From positions 32,476-96,475 of the forward strand of contig JAEUIQ010000014.1 of the NCBI GenBank assembly GCA_016794985.1: a DNA stretch of 64,000 nt. Reading direction: 5' to 3'. The stretch is from Planctomycetaceae bacterium. Lineage in GTDB: Bacteria; Planctomycetota; Planctomycetia; Pirellulales; Pirellulaceae. The notes under the pieces were generated by a model, which saw only the letters and a list, made by a program, of their open reading frames with translations, had not been told where the DNA came from and searched no databases. Positions 63,122 through 64,000 of the stretch are shown here, one piece after another. Position numbers and translations under genes: made by a program. Position 1 is the first letter of the stretch. Each line of letters starts with the position of its first letter.

Positions 63122-64000
63122 ATGCTGACCGGCACGAAGTGTTTCGAGTTTTTCCGTCTGTTGTTTTGCTTACGTAGCATGTTGGTCTTGGCCTTGCTGC
63201 TTCCCAATGATGCGGCTCTTGGTCAAAGTCAGATTTCGCCGAATCCGAACCCAGTGGATAATGTAATTTATTTGGGCGTCGGTGAAGAATGGTTTAACGA
63301 CGTCTCTTTTGAAAACCATGGCGGAATCGTCAATTATGCAAACCTGAATAACAATGCTTCGTTACATAGCCTCGGCTACATTATCAATCGAGGTACTTTA
63401 AACAACAACGATTCGCTCATTTGTGAGGAGAACTTTGGGCTTTCCAATGATTTCAACTCAGCAGTGTACAATAACGGCTTGCTAGAATTGAACTACCTGG
63501 AAAACTTTGGTTACCTTTCAAACCAAGGAGTTATGAGAAACCGACTGGGCGAGATTCAAAACTTCAAAAACGTTGAAAACTCCGGATCGTTCGAAAATTC
63601 TGGCCATCTATGGAACCTTCAATTTGGCAATTTAACAAACACGAACTTGCTGACAAACGATGGGGACCTGACAAACCTCGGAACACTGACCAATGCAGGA
63701 AATTTGGAGAACCATGGAACGTTGCGGAGTACCTATTCGTTGGAAATTGTCGGCCTTGGCAATCTGAACAATCATGGACATCTCGATCTTGCTGGAGTAA
63801 CTCGCAATGAAAGTCAACTCTACAACTACGATCGCTTGGAAAATGCAGGCACACTTACGAACGTCGTTTACTTGCATACTCAAGGCTCCTTGGTAAACGA
63901 CGGCACCATTGAGAATTACGGTAATTTTGAAAACGCGGGCACGATGCACAACCGCAACTTCATTTACAACTCTGGGTCGGGTCGAATCGACAATCATTTA
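63122..64000 (+). CDS. Secreted Asn-rich beta-helix-like protein (partial, runs off the window)
   Basis: An open frame of at least 293 codons continuing past the window end. The start ATG 63122 has AAGGA six bases before it and gives a signal peptide (LLFCLRSMLVLALLLP). The frame is also open from an ATG at 63056 that overlaps the kinase stop. After the signal, it consists of short repeats of the form L-x-N-x-G-x-L-x-N (NLTNTNLLTN, GTLTNAGNLENHG), as in beta-helix surface proteins. Coding sequence here is visibly richer in A and T than its neighbours. Co-transcribed with the kinase; it may be a surface protein linked to that signal pathway. Confidence 0.8.
   Translation, partial: MLTGTKCFEFFRLLFCLRSMLVLALLLPNDAALGQSQISPNPNPVDNVIYLGVGEEWFNDVSFENHGGIVNYANLNNNASLHSLGYIINRGTLNNNDSLICEENFGLSNDFNSAVYNNGLLELNYLENFGYLSNQGVMRNRLGEIQNFKNVENSGSFENSGHLWNLQFGNLTNTNLLTNDGDLTNLGTLTNAGNLENHGTLRSTYSLEIVGLGNLNNHGHLDLAGVTRNESQLYNYDRLENAGTLTNVVYLHTQGSLVNDGTIENYGNFENAGTMHNRNFIYNSGSGRIDNHL

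Overview
This window most likely comes from a planctomycete chromosome, from the Pirellulales or a close relative. The evidence is the gene repertoire: a DUF1559 prepilin-like protein paired with a small carboxypeptidase-regulatory-like lipoprotein, two DUF1080 domains in one secreted protein, a PEP-CTERM protein, PQQ-propeller and sialate O-acetylesterase-type secreted proteins, large Ser/Thr kinases with TPR tails, a sigma-70 factor with extra N-terminal helix-turn-helix domains, and an Rpn/DUF4351 protein. GC content is moderate, genes are mostly in short operons, many starts are GTG or TTG, and intergenic regions are long and carry short palindromic repeats. No rRNA, tRNA, CRISPR array, insertion sequence or phage module was seen.

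Layout. 1-3.5 kb is a probable metal (zinc) homeostasis locus: a zinc-ribbon membrane protein, a small exported protein resembling one lobe of a ZnuA-type binding protein, a COG0523 GTPase, a DUF1826 protein, and a cysteine-free FmdB-like protein. The divergent promoter region holds two copies of the palindrome TGCAA-N5-TTGCA. 4.8-15.3 kb holds mostly secreted proteins (PQQ propeller, sialate esterase, PEP-CTERM, DUF11-like, double DUF1080) and a fatty acid hydroxylase-type membrane enzyme, separated by large gaps. 15.97-21.8 kb is a three-gene operon of ATP-grasp, alpha-E and transglutaminase-DUF2126, a known but poorly understood peptide-modification system. 22.7-24.4 kb has a UDP-glucuronate decarboxylase and a standalone CoaB. 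24.4-26.4 kb has a COG3014/LpoB-like lipoprotein pair. 26.6-30.2 kb has a choice-of-anchor I protein divergent from a DUF1559/lipoprotein pair, with Pho-box-like 11-bp repeats between them.

30.3-40.3 kb is a long minus-strand run. In transcription order it is mutM and DUF4416, a GlcNAc-1-phosphate transferase and O-antigen ligase-like protein (exopolysaccharide), a DUF1573 protein, a tetrahaem cytochrome with a 5'-nucleotidase-like domain, and a Ser/Thr kinase. trpB reads divergently from mutM. 42.5-45.8 kb has the unusual sigma factor and a TlpA-like redoxin, each followed by a clear terminator. 46-53.6 kb has putA with a DUF2237 gene, divergent from a histidine kinase/NtrC-type regulator pair. 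53.6-64 kb has an esterase, an unknown secreted protein, a 32-bp tandem repeat array in the leader of tex, an Rpn-family gene flanked by a repeated motif, and a giant TPR kinase whose stop codon is close to or overlaps the start of a beta-helix-like secreted protein that runs off the window.

Most worth following up: the cysteine-free FmdB within a putative Zur-type regulon, the phased 11-bp repeats near 28.7 kb, the tex leader repeats, the repeat-flanked Rpn gene, and the kinase/beta-helix pair.
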